Of a stretch of DNA of 36,370 nucleotides, positions 25,876 to 33,873 are shown piece after piece. The position numbers and the translations under genes were made by a program. Under the pieces are notes generated by a model. That model was given only the letters and a program-made list of their open reading frames with translations. It made no database searches and was not told where the DNA came from. The DNA comes from Cytophagales bacterium (GTDB taxonomy: Bacteria; Bacteroidota; Bacteroidia; Cytophagales; VRUD01): assembly GCA_019456305.1 (NCBI GenBank), contig VRUD01000041.1, forward strand, positions 1 to 36,370, in the 5' to 3' direction. How positions within the stretch are numbered: position 1 is the stretch's first letter; each line of letters begins with the position of its first letter.

Positions 25876-26736
25876 GTATGATAATAATAATTTTAGCAAT
25901 ATTGATCTTCTATAATTTTTAAAAAGAAACAGCAACAAAATATAAACACACAAAATATTTATTAATAAGTCACCAAACGAGGGGGACAGCATAGAAGAAG
26001 CATAGTATTTCGGGTTAAAAAGGCTGATCTCATAAAACGAAAAAGGGAGGGTGTAATAAAGCAGCAAAACTCTTAAAGCAGCTATGATCAATAATAAAAC
26101 AAAAAAACCTGCTTCTACATTCCATTTGCCGGCTATCTTTTGTGCAACTAAATATGTGTAGATCAAGAAGGATAGTAAAGCTATAGATCCAAGCAACAAT
26201 AAAATAACACCGAAAAGCTGATCGCCTGGATCATTCGGAAACAACTTTTTATTTATACCTGAACTGATATATTTATTTTCAATATCATATTTATACGAAA
26301 GGGGTATCAAAATATAAGCATTATAAATATCTTGTTCATTCCCTTTATTTGCTTCTTTAGCAAAGGTAGATTGCACAGCGAAGTACTTGCCATTACGCAG
26401 TTCAACATCTTTTTGTGAATAATCTCCTGTTAGTACATCATAATCTGGAATTACTTTATTATCTGACCAGAAAAATAATTGTTTGTTCTTATAGATCAGG
26501 ATTGTATTATCATCTGGATGCGGGAGATTGGAAAATTGATCTTTATCGTGAGCAAGTATGATTTCCTTTATCAATGACAGGTCATCTTTACAACGTGCTG
26601 CCTCATCAACAATCTTTGCCTTTATTCCCGGTCGTTCGGACACGCCAATGGCATCTCCTATCGAAATTTTAAGGATTACTAATAATGATAAAGTGAGAAG
26701 AGCAACGACAAGGAAAAAATTACTTTTGATGAGCAT
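25870..26736 (-). CDS. N-terminal membrane/sensor part of the split histidine kinase
   Basis: 288 aa. It has an N-terminal helix (NFFLVVALLTLSLLVILKISI), an extracytoplasmic region of about 150 residues (residues 25-175), then three helices (around 178-200, 212-232 and 255-275) around a YASSMLSPSFGDLLINI loop. It has no kinase motifs. The natural-looking sequence stops at RRSILLKLLLSY, where a 49-bp hairpin supplies Ser and the stop. The following ORF starts directly with more membrane helices and lacks a plausible sensor N-terminus. From memory, homologous Bacteroidota kinases carry the SLGDLLLN-type loop and the NtrY core on one chain of 1200 aa or more. I infer one ancestral gene cut by the hairpin; two separate genes making a complex is the alternative. 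The start codon is at the edge of a GCGCATAG repeat (26737-26790). Confidence 0.75.
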   Translation of the reverse strand: MLIKSNFFLVVALLTLSLLVILKISIGDAIGVSERPGIKAKIVDEAARCKDDLSLIKEIILAHDKDQFSNLPHPDDNTILIYKNKQLFFWSDNKVIPDYDVLTGDYSQKDVELRNGKYFAVQSTFAKEANKGNEQDIYNAYILIPLSYKYDIENKYISSGINKKLFPNDPGDQLFGVILLLLGSIALLSFLIYTYLVAQKIAGKWNVEAGFFVLLLIIAALRVLLLYYTLPFSFYEISLFNPKYYASSMLSPSFGDLLINILCVYILLLFLFKNYRRSILLKLLLSYS

Positions 26737-26790
26737 GGCGCATAGAGCAAAGCGCAGAGCGTTAGCCGCTATGCGTTATGCGCTTTGTTT
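26737..26790. repeat. GCGCATAG/CTATGCGC inverted repeat between two genes
   Basis: The words gcgcatag and caaagcgc on the left (26738-26757) face ctatgcg and gcgctttg on the right (26769-26787). It joins the CAMC gene, whose last six residues RITHSG it encodes, to the start codon of the kinase N-terminal ORF. The same word occurs at 6753-6766, 28484-28491 and 35108-35115, always at a gene end. Confidence 0.65.
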
Positions 26791-27022
26791 TTTTGTAATT
26801 TCTATACCATACAAAGGCAATAACACTCAATAGAATATAGGGGAAAGCCATGAGGTATAAAATACCAGAGTTTAAACCTGCCCCAATGCTGCTTGCACCG
26901 CTGTTTAAATTGTTCTCAACCGTGGCACGGCACATGGCGCATTGGGCAAATATATCTTGACCTGCTATCAATAATAAAGCCGCAACTAAAATTGTGATAA
27001 AAAGTATTTTTTTCATTTCCAT
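26762..27022 (-). CDS. Small CAMC-motif membrane protein
   Basis: 86 aa (84 from the second ATG at 27016). It has a signal peptide or anchor (KKILFITILVAALLLIAGQDIFA), then QCAMCRATVENNL and a C-terminal helix (ILYLMAFPYILLSVIAFVWYR). The CxxC pair just after the membrane segment, a glycine-rich link and the PYIL helix match a small conserved Bacteroidota protein commonly found near cytochrome oxidase assembly genes (from memory). That fits the DUF420 neighbour 49 bp upstream. Metal or haem handling is only an inference. The C-terminal RITHSG comes from an adjacent repeat. It has its own candidate promoter at 27036-27065. Confidence 0.75.
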   Translation of the reverse strand: MEMKKILFITILVAALLLIAGQDIFAQCAMCRATVENNLNSGASSIGAGLNSGILYLMAFPYILLSVIAFVWYRNYKKTKRITHSG

Positions 27023-27035
27023 AATGTTTTTTCTA

Positions 27036-27065
27036 CAAAGATAATAAATATTTCCTTAATATCAA
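27036..27065 (-). promoter_or_regulatory. Promoter of the CAMC protein gene
   Basis: On the minus strand, TTG (27065-27063) is followed after 19 nt by TATCTTTG (27043-27036), ending 13 nt before the first ATG. It lies just beyond the DUF420 stop, so the CAMC-kinase genes may be transcribed apart from DUF420. Confidence 0.55.
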
Positions 27066-27071
27066 CAATAA

Positions 27072-27599
27072 TCAATAATACGGACTTATCATTAAATAAA
27101 CCACAACCCCTGAAACCGCCACATACAACCAAATCGGAAAAGTCCATTTTACAATTTTTCGATGCCTTTGAAATTGCTGAGATATGGCAAAATAAATAGC
27201 CAGCAAAACAAACGGTACCACCACAGCAGCCAGACTAATATGACTGATCAATAAAATATAATATAACGGCCTGATGGCCCCCTCACCCAAATACGGAGTT
27301 GGTTCGGCCTGATAATGATAAACAACATACGAAACAAGAAAGGCACTAGACAATGCAAAGGCCGACAGCATGGAGATCATGTGATATTTTTGATGATGGT
27401 TTTTAATAAAAGTGAAACCCGTTATCAATAAAATTGCGGTTAAAGAATTAAATACAGCATTGATATGGGGCAAAACAGAAACGTCCACTTTTCCTAATTT
27501 ACCGGTTTGCGGTATGAAAAGGAGAAAAGCAATTGCAATTGGGATCAGGATTGAAACTGTAATTATAAGAGTAAAATATAGTTTTTCTTTTTTCTTCAT
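27072..27599 (-). CDS. DUF420 (YozB/CtaM-like) membrane protein
   Basis: 175 aa with five membrane helices and almost no soluble part. DUF420 features are the first-helix/loop block PHINAVFNSLTAILLITGF, the HHQKYHMISML loop, VSYVVYHYQAE and the HISLAAVVVPFVLLAIYFA helix with its conserved His residues, followed by HRKIVKWTFPIWLYVAVSGVVVYLM. Known of the family: S. aureus CtaM, a DUF420 member, is needed for maturation of aa3-type cytochrome oxidase. The role here is inferred, and no oxidase subunit lies in the window. The start ATG at 27599 is at the edge of a nested palindrome spacer (27634-27753). Confidence 0.88.
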   Translation of the reverse strand: MKKKEKLYFTLIITVSILIPIAIAFLLFIPQTGKLGKVDVSVLPHINAVFNSLTAILLITGFTFIKNHHQKYHMISMLSAFALSSAFLVSYVVYHYQAEPTPYLGEGAIRPLYYILLISHISLAAVVVPFVLLAIYFAISQQFQRHRKIVKWTFPIWLYVAVSGVVVYLMISPYY

Positions 27600-27633
27600 A
27601 ATAAATTACTGCCGGGTTGTTTAGCACTAAAAA

Positions 27634-27753
27634 AATGCTAATATACGAATGAATACTAATCCCGAGTACTCGGGACTAATAATGAAATCTATATTAAGAA
27701 GCAGAGTAAAAATATTCGTATAATTAGTCCCGCATATTTGCGGGATTAGCATT
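27634..27753. repeat. Nested palindromes between divergent genes
   Basis: The outer arms are 27634-27642 with 27745-27753 (9 bp) and 27643-27650 with 27714-27721 (8 bp). Inside are a 14-bp perfect palindrome (27661-27674, cccgagtactcggg) and a CCCGCA/TGCGGG hairpin (27729-27744). The string at 27704-27720 is identical to 7784-7800. The whole region between the DUF420 and TIGR02117 starts could fold into several stems. Confidence 0.85.
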
Positions 27754-27785
27754 ATAAATTAGTATCGGATCATATTTTTAATACA

Positions 27786-28481
27786 GTGAATAATATATAC
27801 AAATATAAACGAATATCAATAACAATTCTCAAAGCTATATTAATTTTTCTGCTTTTTATTATTACAGCAGCTGGAATTTATCTGATAATGTCACAAATCT
27901 TAATGCGCATACCTGTGAATAGAGCTTATGAATCACCCGATGAAGGTATTGAAATTTTTGTTATATCTAATGGCGTGCATGCCGAATTTGCCGTTCCTGT
28001 TGAATCTACCGTGATCAACTGGAAGGCAATTTTTCCCAACAAAGATTATCAAACACTATATTCTTATATCCTATTCGGTTTAGGAGATAAAGGATTCTAT
28101 ATGAACGTCCCAACCTGGGATGATCTGACTTTTGGAGTTGCTATCAAGGCAATATTAATACCTACCTCCACGGTGATGCACGTGGATTATTTCATAAGAA
28201 AGCCACTTGTTGGGAACTATTCCAGGCGCTTACTTCTAACTGATGATCAATATCAAACACTTGTTACTTATATTCGTAATTCCTTTACGCTGGATGAAAA
28301 GGGCAATTATATTGTCACCCCTAATAGCGGATACTATAAAACCGATAATTTCTATGAAGCAAAAGGGAGTTACCACTCATTTAACACTTGTAACAACTGG
28401 ACAAATACCGGCCTGAAGAAAATGGGGATAAAAACCGCTGCCTGGGCGCCTTTCCAGGGGGGGGTGCTTTATCATTTGTAA
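27786..28481 (+). CDS. TIGR02117/DUF2459 family protein
   Basis: 231 aa from a GTG; no ATG lies near the right place. It has one N-terminal membrane helix (ITILKAILIFLLFIITAAGIYLIM). The rest is extracytoplasmic, with the family signatures ISNGVHAEFAVPV (conserved SNG.H), FGLGDKGFYMNVPTWDDL and, near the end, SFNTCNNWTNTGLKKMGI (conserved NTCNxW). The His and Cys in these motifs suggest a peptidase-like fold of the NlpC/P60 type, which is my inference. No biochemical function is established that I know of. The stop is followed directly by a GCGCATAG repeat word. It is divergent from DUF420. Confidence 0.88.
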   Translation: MNNIYKYKRISITILKAILIFLLFIITAAGIYLIMSQILMRIPVNRAYESPDEGIEIFVISNGVHAEFAVPVESTVINWKAIFPNKDYQTLYSYILFGLGDKGFYMNVPTWDDLTFGVAIKAILIPTSTVMHVDYFIRKPLVGNYSRRLLLTDDQYQTLVTYIRNSFTLDEKGNYIVTPNSGYYKTDNFYEAKGSYHSFNTCNNWTNTGLKKMGIKTAAWAPFQGGVLYHL

Positions 28482-28610
28482 GCGCATAGAGAAACTGTCC
28501 AATAAGGTTTTTGTATTTTATAATTTTATTACCAGTTTTCTTCATAAATTGTTCGTCTGTGTAAAAAACGAGTGAACTAAACTGTATTGCCTCGAACATA
28601 CAACCCTATC

Positions 28611-28853
28611 CTAAAATCTCTTTTTTTGTCTAATTGCAGTTTTATCCTGCAGCGTGTTTTGTATGATGAATTTGTAAATCTGTTCCTTGGAAACTTCCCC
28701 TTCTTCTGCCATAGCTTCGTCAATTAATTTTGCCAGCATTAAATCTATTTGTTCTTCCTCATTCAACACCTTGTGCTTTATCTGGAATTGCCTGAACAAT
28801 GTACGAAACCACAGTTCTCTTTTTTCCGGTATCGTTAAAATAATTGTTTTCAT
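28611..28853 (-). CDS. Small antitoxin-like protein
   Basis: 80 aa. The N-terminal MKTIILTIPEK strand, a charged middle (NEEEQIDLMLAKLIDEAMAEEG) and a VSKEQIYKFI helix recall small Bacteroidota antitoxins that precede a RelE-like toxin gene. No RelE-like reading frame follows: downstream on the same strand there is only a 40-codon stretch (28599 downward) that runs into the antisense of the TIGR02117 gene. It may be an orphan antitoxin or simply an unrecognised small protein. The start is the ATG at 28853; the upstream 150 bp up to glycerol kinase are AT-rich, with no feature I can name. Confidence 0.5.
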   Translation of the reverse strand: MKTIILTIPEKRELWFRTLFRQFQIKHKVLNEEEQIDLMLAKLIDEAMAEEGEVSKEQIYKFIIQNTLQDKTAIRQKKRF

Positions 28854-29003
28854 TTATTTTTATTTAAAAAATACGAATTAACAACAAAATGTTCATTAAT
28901 AAAAATCAAATTCTATTTGTTTGATAACAACTTTATTGGTCATCTGAAATCAAAATTACGAAAATTGCAACTTTTTTTACAAACTTACATAAAAATTTTA
29001 GTA

Positions 29004-30572
<1,569 letters not shown>

Positions 30573-30575
30573 CTA

Positions 30576-32465
30576 CTACTTTATCTTTTCTAATTTTCTC
30601 TTTCTTGTCTTAAATAACCGTTGTTCTAATTTGCTAACTGCAAAGTTATGCAACGGAAGAAACAGCCCGGCAAGCGCTATGTTTACAATGAGGTTGTAAG
30701 CCGGTTCACCGCCAGCCTGTCCCGAGAACTCGGTGATCCATTGTTCTATGTACGGGTCTATCAATACAAGTACAAACTCATATACGAGCAGGAAAGTAAA
30801 AAATACGCCACTTTTTGCCACTCGTACAGGGATGTTCAACTGCCCGCTGAAAAGCAATATAGCGAAAATAGCAATGATGAAAATAAAGATGCCCGAATAT
30901 TGCAACAGGTGCCGTCTTTGTGTTTGTTCTTCTAAAATTCTCGCCTGCTCTTCTTCTTCCTGTTTGCGTTTCATTTCTGCCATTTCCATTTCGTGCCTTG
31001 CTTCAAGTTTACCGATCTCTTTGCTCTTTTCTTCGTTGAAAACGGTGTCTTTGAGGGTGGTATATTGCTTATAGTGTTCAAGGGCAAGTTTGTAGCTGCC
31101 GGTCTGCTCGTAACATTCTGCCAGCCCTGAATGTGCCTCGCTGCCTTGTTGCAAGGCCCCTATGTCGTCTGCCAGCAGGACGGCTTGTTGGTAGTACTGT
31201 ATGACCGTGGGGTAATCCTTTTTTAGGAAATATATGCTTCCTATGCCTGATAAGCTGAAGGTCATTTGGTATTCATCGCTAAGTTCTTTATTTATCAAAA
31301 GGGCTTGTTGTTGATAATGTAACGCAGTATCAAGTAGCAGGGCTGGATTTTGGGCAATCCACCCCACTGCCCCTTTAAGGTTTACCCCGTAGCCAAGCGT
31401 ATCGGGGCTGTCGCCCCGGGTGTATAGAACAGTGTACAAACTACCAATGTTCGTATAGGACATTGCCACGCCTTTTTTATCACCCAGTTCCTTATATATT
31501 TTAAGGGCTTTAAAGTAGTAGCCCAGCGCTTGTGGGTAGGAGGATTGATTGGCATAAATAAGCCCGATGTTGTTATAGGTGTTAGCAAAATAAGTATTTA
31601 ATGTATCGTTAAGTTCTCGTTTTATCTTAATGCTTTCAAAATAGTATTCCAGCGCTTGTGGGTAGGAGGATTGATTCTCATAAATAACCCCGATGTTGTT
31701 ATAGGAGTCAGCCATGCCTTGTTTGTTACCCAGTTGCTTTTCTATTTTGAGGGATTTAAAGTAGTATTTCAGCGCTTGCGGGTAGGAGGATTGATTCCAA
31801 TAAATAATCCCGATGTTGTTATAGGAGCCAGCTATGCCTTTTTTATCACCCAGTTCCTTTCTTATTTTAAGGGATTTAAAGTAGTATTCCAGCGCTTGGG
31901 GGTAGGAGGATTGATTCCAATAAACAGCCCCGATGTTATTATAGGAGTTAGCCATGTCTTTTTTATACTTCCCGATTTCATCGGGATTTCCGCTGCGCTT
32001 CGCTTGCCCCAACAGTTGCTCTTTTATCTTAAGGGCTTTAAAGTAGTATTCAAGCGCTTGTGGATAGTTGGATTGTATATAGTTTACAGCCCCCAAAGTA
32101 TGAAAGACCGCAGCGTGTAAAGAGGGGTAGCCGGGCAGGCTATTATCATCATCACCTTTACCCTGCAAATTATCGGATCCAAGCAATTCCAGTACCTGTT
32201 CACATAGTATTGTAGCTGTGTCCGGGTTGGAGTACATGAGTTCCCATGCAAGATCGCTAAGCGCTTTTACTTTTTTCGTGTCTCGGCCGGCTGTTTGGAT
32301 AACGGTTTTCAGGCTGTCAATTTTAGTATTACCGTTGCCTACCGTACCTCCTGCCCCTCCCAACCAAAGGTACGGGACAGGCCTGAAGGGGGAACTGCCT
32401 ACCGCAACCAGCAGTAAAACTGTCAGGTAAATGGCTATTTTTATTATGGTTCTTTTATTTTCCAA
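30576..32465 (-). CDS. TPR-repeat membrane protein without effector domain
   Basis: 629 aa. The frame begins with TTG at 32465, directly after an in-frame TGA, and has no ATG before the first membrane segment (IIKIAIYLTVLLLVAVG); TTG is the only start that keeps that segment. Residues about 75-440 are TPR units, five of them nearly identical at the DNA level with a 120-nt period (YPQALEYYFKSLKI). A charged coiled coil (EIGKLEARHEMEMAEMKRKQ) follows, then a membrane helix (SGIFIFIIAIFAILLF) and further hydrophobic segments. The architecture matches Bacteroidota TPR sensors (compare the phosphatase at 4537), but no kinase or phosphatase domain follows. Three GC-rich in-frame insertions are seen: near residue 25-45, in the first TPR of the near-identical block, and around residues 347-361. 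Confidence 0.82.
   Translation of the reverse strand: MENKRTIIKIAIYLTVLLLVAVGSSPFRPVPYLWLGGAGGTVGNGNTKIDSLKTVIQTAGRDTKKVKALSDLAWELMYSNPDTATILCEQVLELLGSDNLQGKGDDDNSLPGYPSLHAAVFHTLGAVNYIQSNYPQALEYYFKALKIKEQLLGQAKRSGNPDEIGKYKKDMANSYNNIGAVYWNQSSYPQALEYYFKSLKIRKELGDKKGIAGSYNNIGIIYWNQSSYPQALKYYFKSLKIEKQLGNKQGMADSYNNIGVIYENQSSYPQALEYYFESIKIKRELNDTLNTYFANTYNNIGLIYANQSSYPQALGYYFKALKIYKELGDKKGVAMSYTNIGSLYTVLYTRGDSPDTLGYGVNLKGAVGWIAQNPALLLDTALHYQQQALLINKELSDEYQMTFSLSGIGSIYFLKKDYPTVIQYYQQAVLLADDIGALQQGSEAHSGLAECYEQTGSYKLALEHYKQYTTLKDTVFNEEKSKEIGKLEARHEMEMAEMKRKQEEEEQARILEEQTQRRHLLQYSGIFIFIIAIFAILLFSGQLNIPVRVAKSGVFFTFLLVYEFVLVLIDPYIEQWITEFSGQAGGEPAYNLIVNIALAGLFLPLHNFAVSKLEQRLFKTRKRKLEKIK
31383..31425. repeat. 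Probable GC-rich insertion in the TPR gene
   Basis: A GC-rich block containing ccccg and cgggg/ccccggg runs; on the coding strand it reads as RGDSPDTLGYGV. It sits between TPR units in an otherwise regular region. No clean inverted arms or direct repeats were found, so this is the least certain of the three. Confidence 0.4.
31962..32012. repeat. 42-nt in-frame palindromic insertion in one TPR unit
   Basis: The TPR landmark gcgct recurs at 31652, 31772 and 31892 (120 nt each), but the next is at 32054, 162 nt on: one unit is exactly 42 nt (14 codons) longer. The extra residues are GQAKRSGNPDEIGK-like, coded by a stretch that includes the perfect hairpin CCCGAT-ttc-ATCGGG (31971-31985) and a GC-rich core (ccgctgcgcttcgcttgcccc is 31990-32010). 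Confidence 0.88.
32336..32404. repeat. 60-nt insertion flanked by 9-bp direct repeats
   Basis: tgcctaccg occurs at 32336-32344 and 32396-32404, exactly 60 nt (20 codons) apart. Between them are perfect 8-bp inverted arms, 32342-32349 and 32368-32375. It codes for FRPVPYLWLGGAGG just after the N-terminal membrane segment of the TPR protein. Confidence 0.8.
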
Positions 32466-32625
32466 TCAACAGTGATATATATTCAATCATCGAAAATCAG
32501 TAAATTATGTAATAATAAATGATTTTCAATAAAGAAATACTGATAATTTTTTTGCAACCTTTTCAGGGAATTTACGTAAACAAACATAGTTTTTTCATAA
32601 ATTGATATTGTTTAGGTTGCAAATT

Positions 32626-32654
32626 GGGATTGCGTTAAAGAGCAATCCCTTTTT
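32626..32654 (+). terminator. Terminator-like stem-loop in a divergent spacer
   Basis: GGGATTGC (32626-32633) and GCAATCCC (32642-32649) form a perfect 8-bp stem with an 8-base loop, followed by TTTTT. It would stop plus-strand transcripts, yet no plus-strand gene lies upstream for 4 kb, so it may end an unannotated small RNA or attenuate the hydrolase leader. Confidence 0.5.
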
Positions 32655-32672
32655 GTTATACTGCATTTAATA

Positions 32673-32702
32673 GACAGTTGTCAACTGTCAACTGTTTTTT
32701 TT
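32673..32702 (+). terminator. Heptamer hairpin followed by T-run
   Basis: GACAGTTG (32673-32680) pairs with CAACTGTC (32682-32689) around one base. The right side is two CAACTGT heptamers (32682-32695) followed by eight or more T. It could be a second terminator or another member of the spacer word-array family. Confidence 0.45.
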
Positions 32703-32776
32703 AACCTCACCACTCAACCACAACCTGATTATTACTTTACTTAACTTTACAAATCATTACATTAGCGGTATAAAAT

Positions 32777-32784
32777 TAAATTTG
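32777..32784 (+). promoter_or_regulatory. Candidate -7 element of the hydrolase gene
   Basis: TAAATTTG matches TAnnTTTG, 25 nt before the ATG at 32810. A second match, TATATTTG (32791-32798), is closer to the start. Neither has a TTG at the -33 position. Confidence 0.35.
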
Positions 32785-32809
32785 GATGTATATATTTGCA
32801 AATAAAAAC

Positions 32810-33598
32810 ATGAAAATAATATTGTATATATCTCTAATTATAGTAATTTTTATATCAATAAACCTTCTTGTATATTTTTTCCAGGAGCTATTGATATTTT
32901 ACCCTGAAAAGCTGGAACACGACTACAAATTCAGCTTTGAAAATGAATTTGAAGAATTGAACTGGGAAATAAACGGCTGTAATATTAATGCCTTACATTT
33001 TAAGGCTGCCGATCCCAGAGGAGTAATTTTATATTTTCATGGTAATGCAGGGAGTTTGAGAGGCTGGGGAGAAGTATCAAAACTATTTACTGATGCAGGT
33101 TACGATATTTTAATGCCCGATTACAGGGGCTATGGTAAAAGTGATGGTAAGATTAATAATCAACAAGTATTATTAGATGATGCTGATTATGCTTACCGGT
33201 ATTTAACAAGACTCTATGATGAAGAAAAGATAATACTGTATGGAAGGTCATTAGGATGCGGAATAGCGACCTATATCGCTCAAAATAAAAAAATCAATAA
33301 GCTTGTCCTGGAATCACCATATTACACTTTTAAAGACCTGGTGCATCATTATTATCCGATAATACCGGGTTTTCTGATCAAATATAAATTAAAAATAAAC
33401 GATTGGATCAAAAATGTACGCTGCCCGGTTTATTTATTTCATGGCACCAATGACAACGTAGTGCCCTATAAGCAAAGTGTAAGATTAAAAGAAAAAAACA
33501 GCAACATCACAGAACTAGTCACGGTCAAGGGAGGAGGGCATAATGATCTGGAGGATTTTGGTCTGTACCGGCAAAAGATGATGGAAATCTTGGAATAG
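32810..33598 (+). CDS. Alpha/beta hydrolase, BEM46-like, membrane-anchored
   Basis: 262 aa from the ATG at 32810, which puts the signal anchor (IILYISLIIVIFISINLLVYFF) at the N-terminus; an ATG at 32786 adds eight residues and overlaps a -7 box. Serine hydrolase features are FHGNAGS (oxyanion region), the nucleophile elbow GRSLGCG, the acid region HGTNDNVVP and the catalytic His in GGGHNDL. These fit the BEM46/ABHD13-type family of membrane-tethered hydrolases whose substrates are mostly unknown. It ends 59 bp before rpsU, and the rpsU -33 element lies within its last codons. Confidence 0.9.
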   Translation: MKIILYISLIIVIFISINLLVYFFQELLIFYPEKLEHDYKFSFENEFEELNWEINGCNINALHFKAADPRGVILYFHGNAGSLRGWGEVSKLFTDAGYDILMPDYRGYGKSDGKINNQQVLLDDADYAYRYLTRLYDEEKIILYGRSLGCGIATYIAQNKKINKLVLESPYYTFKDLVHHYYPIIPGFLIKYKLKINDWIKNVRCPVYLFHGTNDNVVPYKQSVRLKEKNSNITELVTVKGGGHNDLEDFGLYRQKMMEILE

Positions 33599-33620
33599 AA
33601 AAATAAAACTGTTACATTTG
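33590..33620 (+). promoter_or_regulatory. Promoter of the rpsU-xer-hpf genes
   Basis: TTG (33590-33592) is followed after exactly 20 nt by TACATTTG (33613-33620), a full match to the Bacteroidota consensus. It ends 37 nt before the rpsU ATG. Confidence 0.7.
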
Positions 33621-33657
33621 CATTTTCTTATTATAACTGTTAAAATAGATATTACTT

Positions 33658-33852
33658 ATGCTAAACATACCTGTTAAAAACGGAGAGCCAATCGAAAAAG
33701 CCCTGAAACGTTTCAAGAAAAAATTCGAACGTACGGGCGTCTTGAAGGCTGTAAGAGCAAGAGCATTCTTTACCAAGCCTTCTGTAAGAAGAAGAGACAC
33801 GATCATAAAAGCTCAATACAGGCAAAAGATGTATGCTGAGGAGAATTATTAA
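33658..33852 (+). CDS. rpsU: Ribosomal protein bS21
   Basis: 64 aa, highly basic, with the bS21 pattern PVKNGEPIEKALKRFKKKFERTGVLKAVRAR and a KPSVRRRDTIIKAQYRQK tail. It binds the 30S platform next to the anti-Shine-Dalgarno end of 16S rRNA. It is first in the conserved Bacteroidota order rpsU-xer-hpf, 21 bp before the recombinase gene. No purine-rich Shine-Dalgarno sequence is seen in the 30 bases before the ATG (gttaaaatagatattactt), which is of interest because bS21 is reported from Flavobacterium to take part in sequestering the anti-SD and in autoregulation. Confidence 0.97.
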   Translation: MLNIPVKNGEPIEKALKRFKKKFERTGVLKAVRARAFFTKPSVRRRDTIIKAQYRQKMYAEENY

Positions 33853-33873
33853 AGAGCGTTTATTAATAATGAA

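Larger units (their letters stand above)
32466..32809. other. 344-bp divergent spacer with two hairpins
   Basis: Non-coding between the TPR gene (minus) and the hydrolase (plus). It holds a terminator-like stem (32626-32654), a heptamer hairpin with T-run (32673-32702) and a candidate -7 box (32777-32784). The first 100 bp are plain AT-rich sequence. Confidence 0.55.

Noticed and set aside
28495-28599. Possible toxin ORF downstream of the small antitoxin-like gene
   Set aside because: Only about 35-40 codons before it runs antisense into the TIGR02117 gene; no RelE or other toxin motif.
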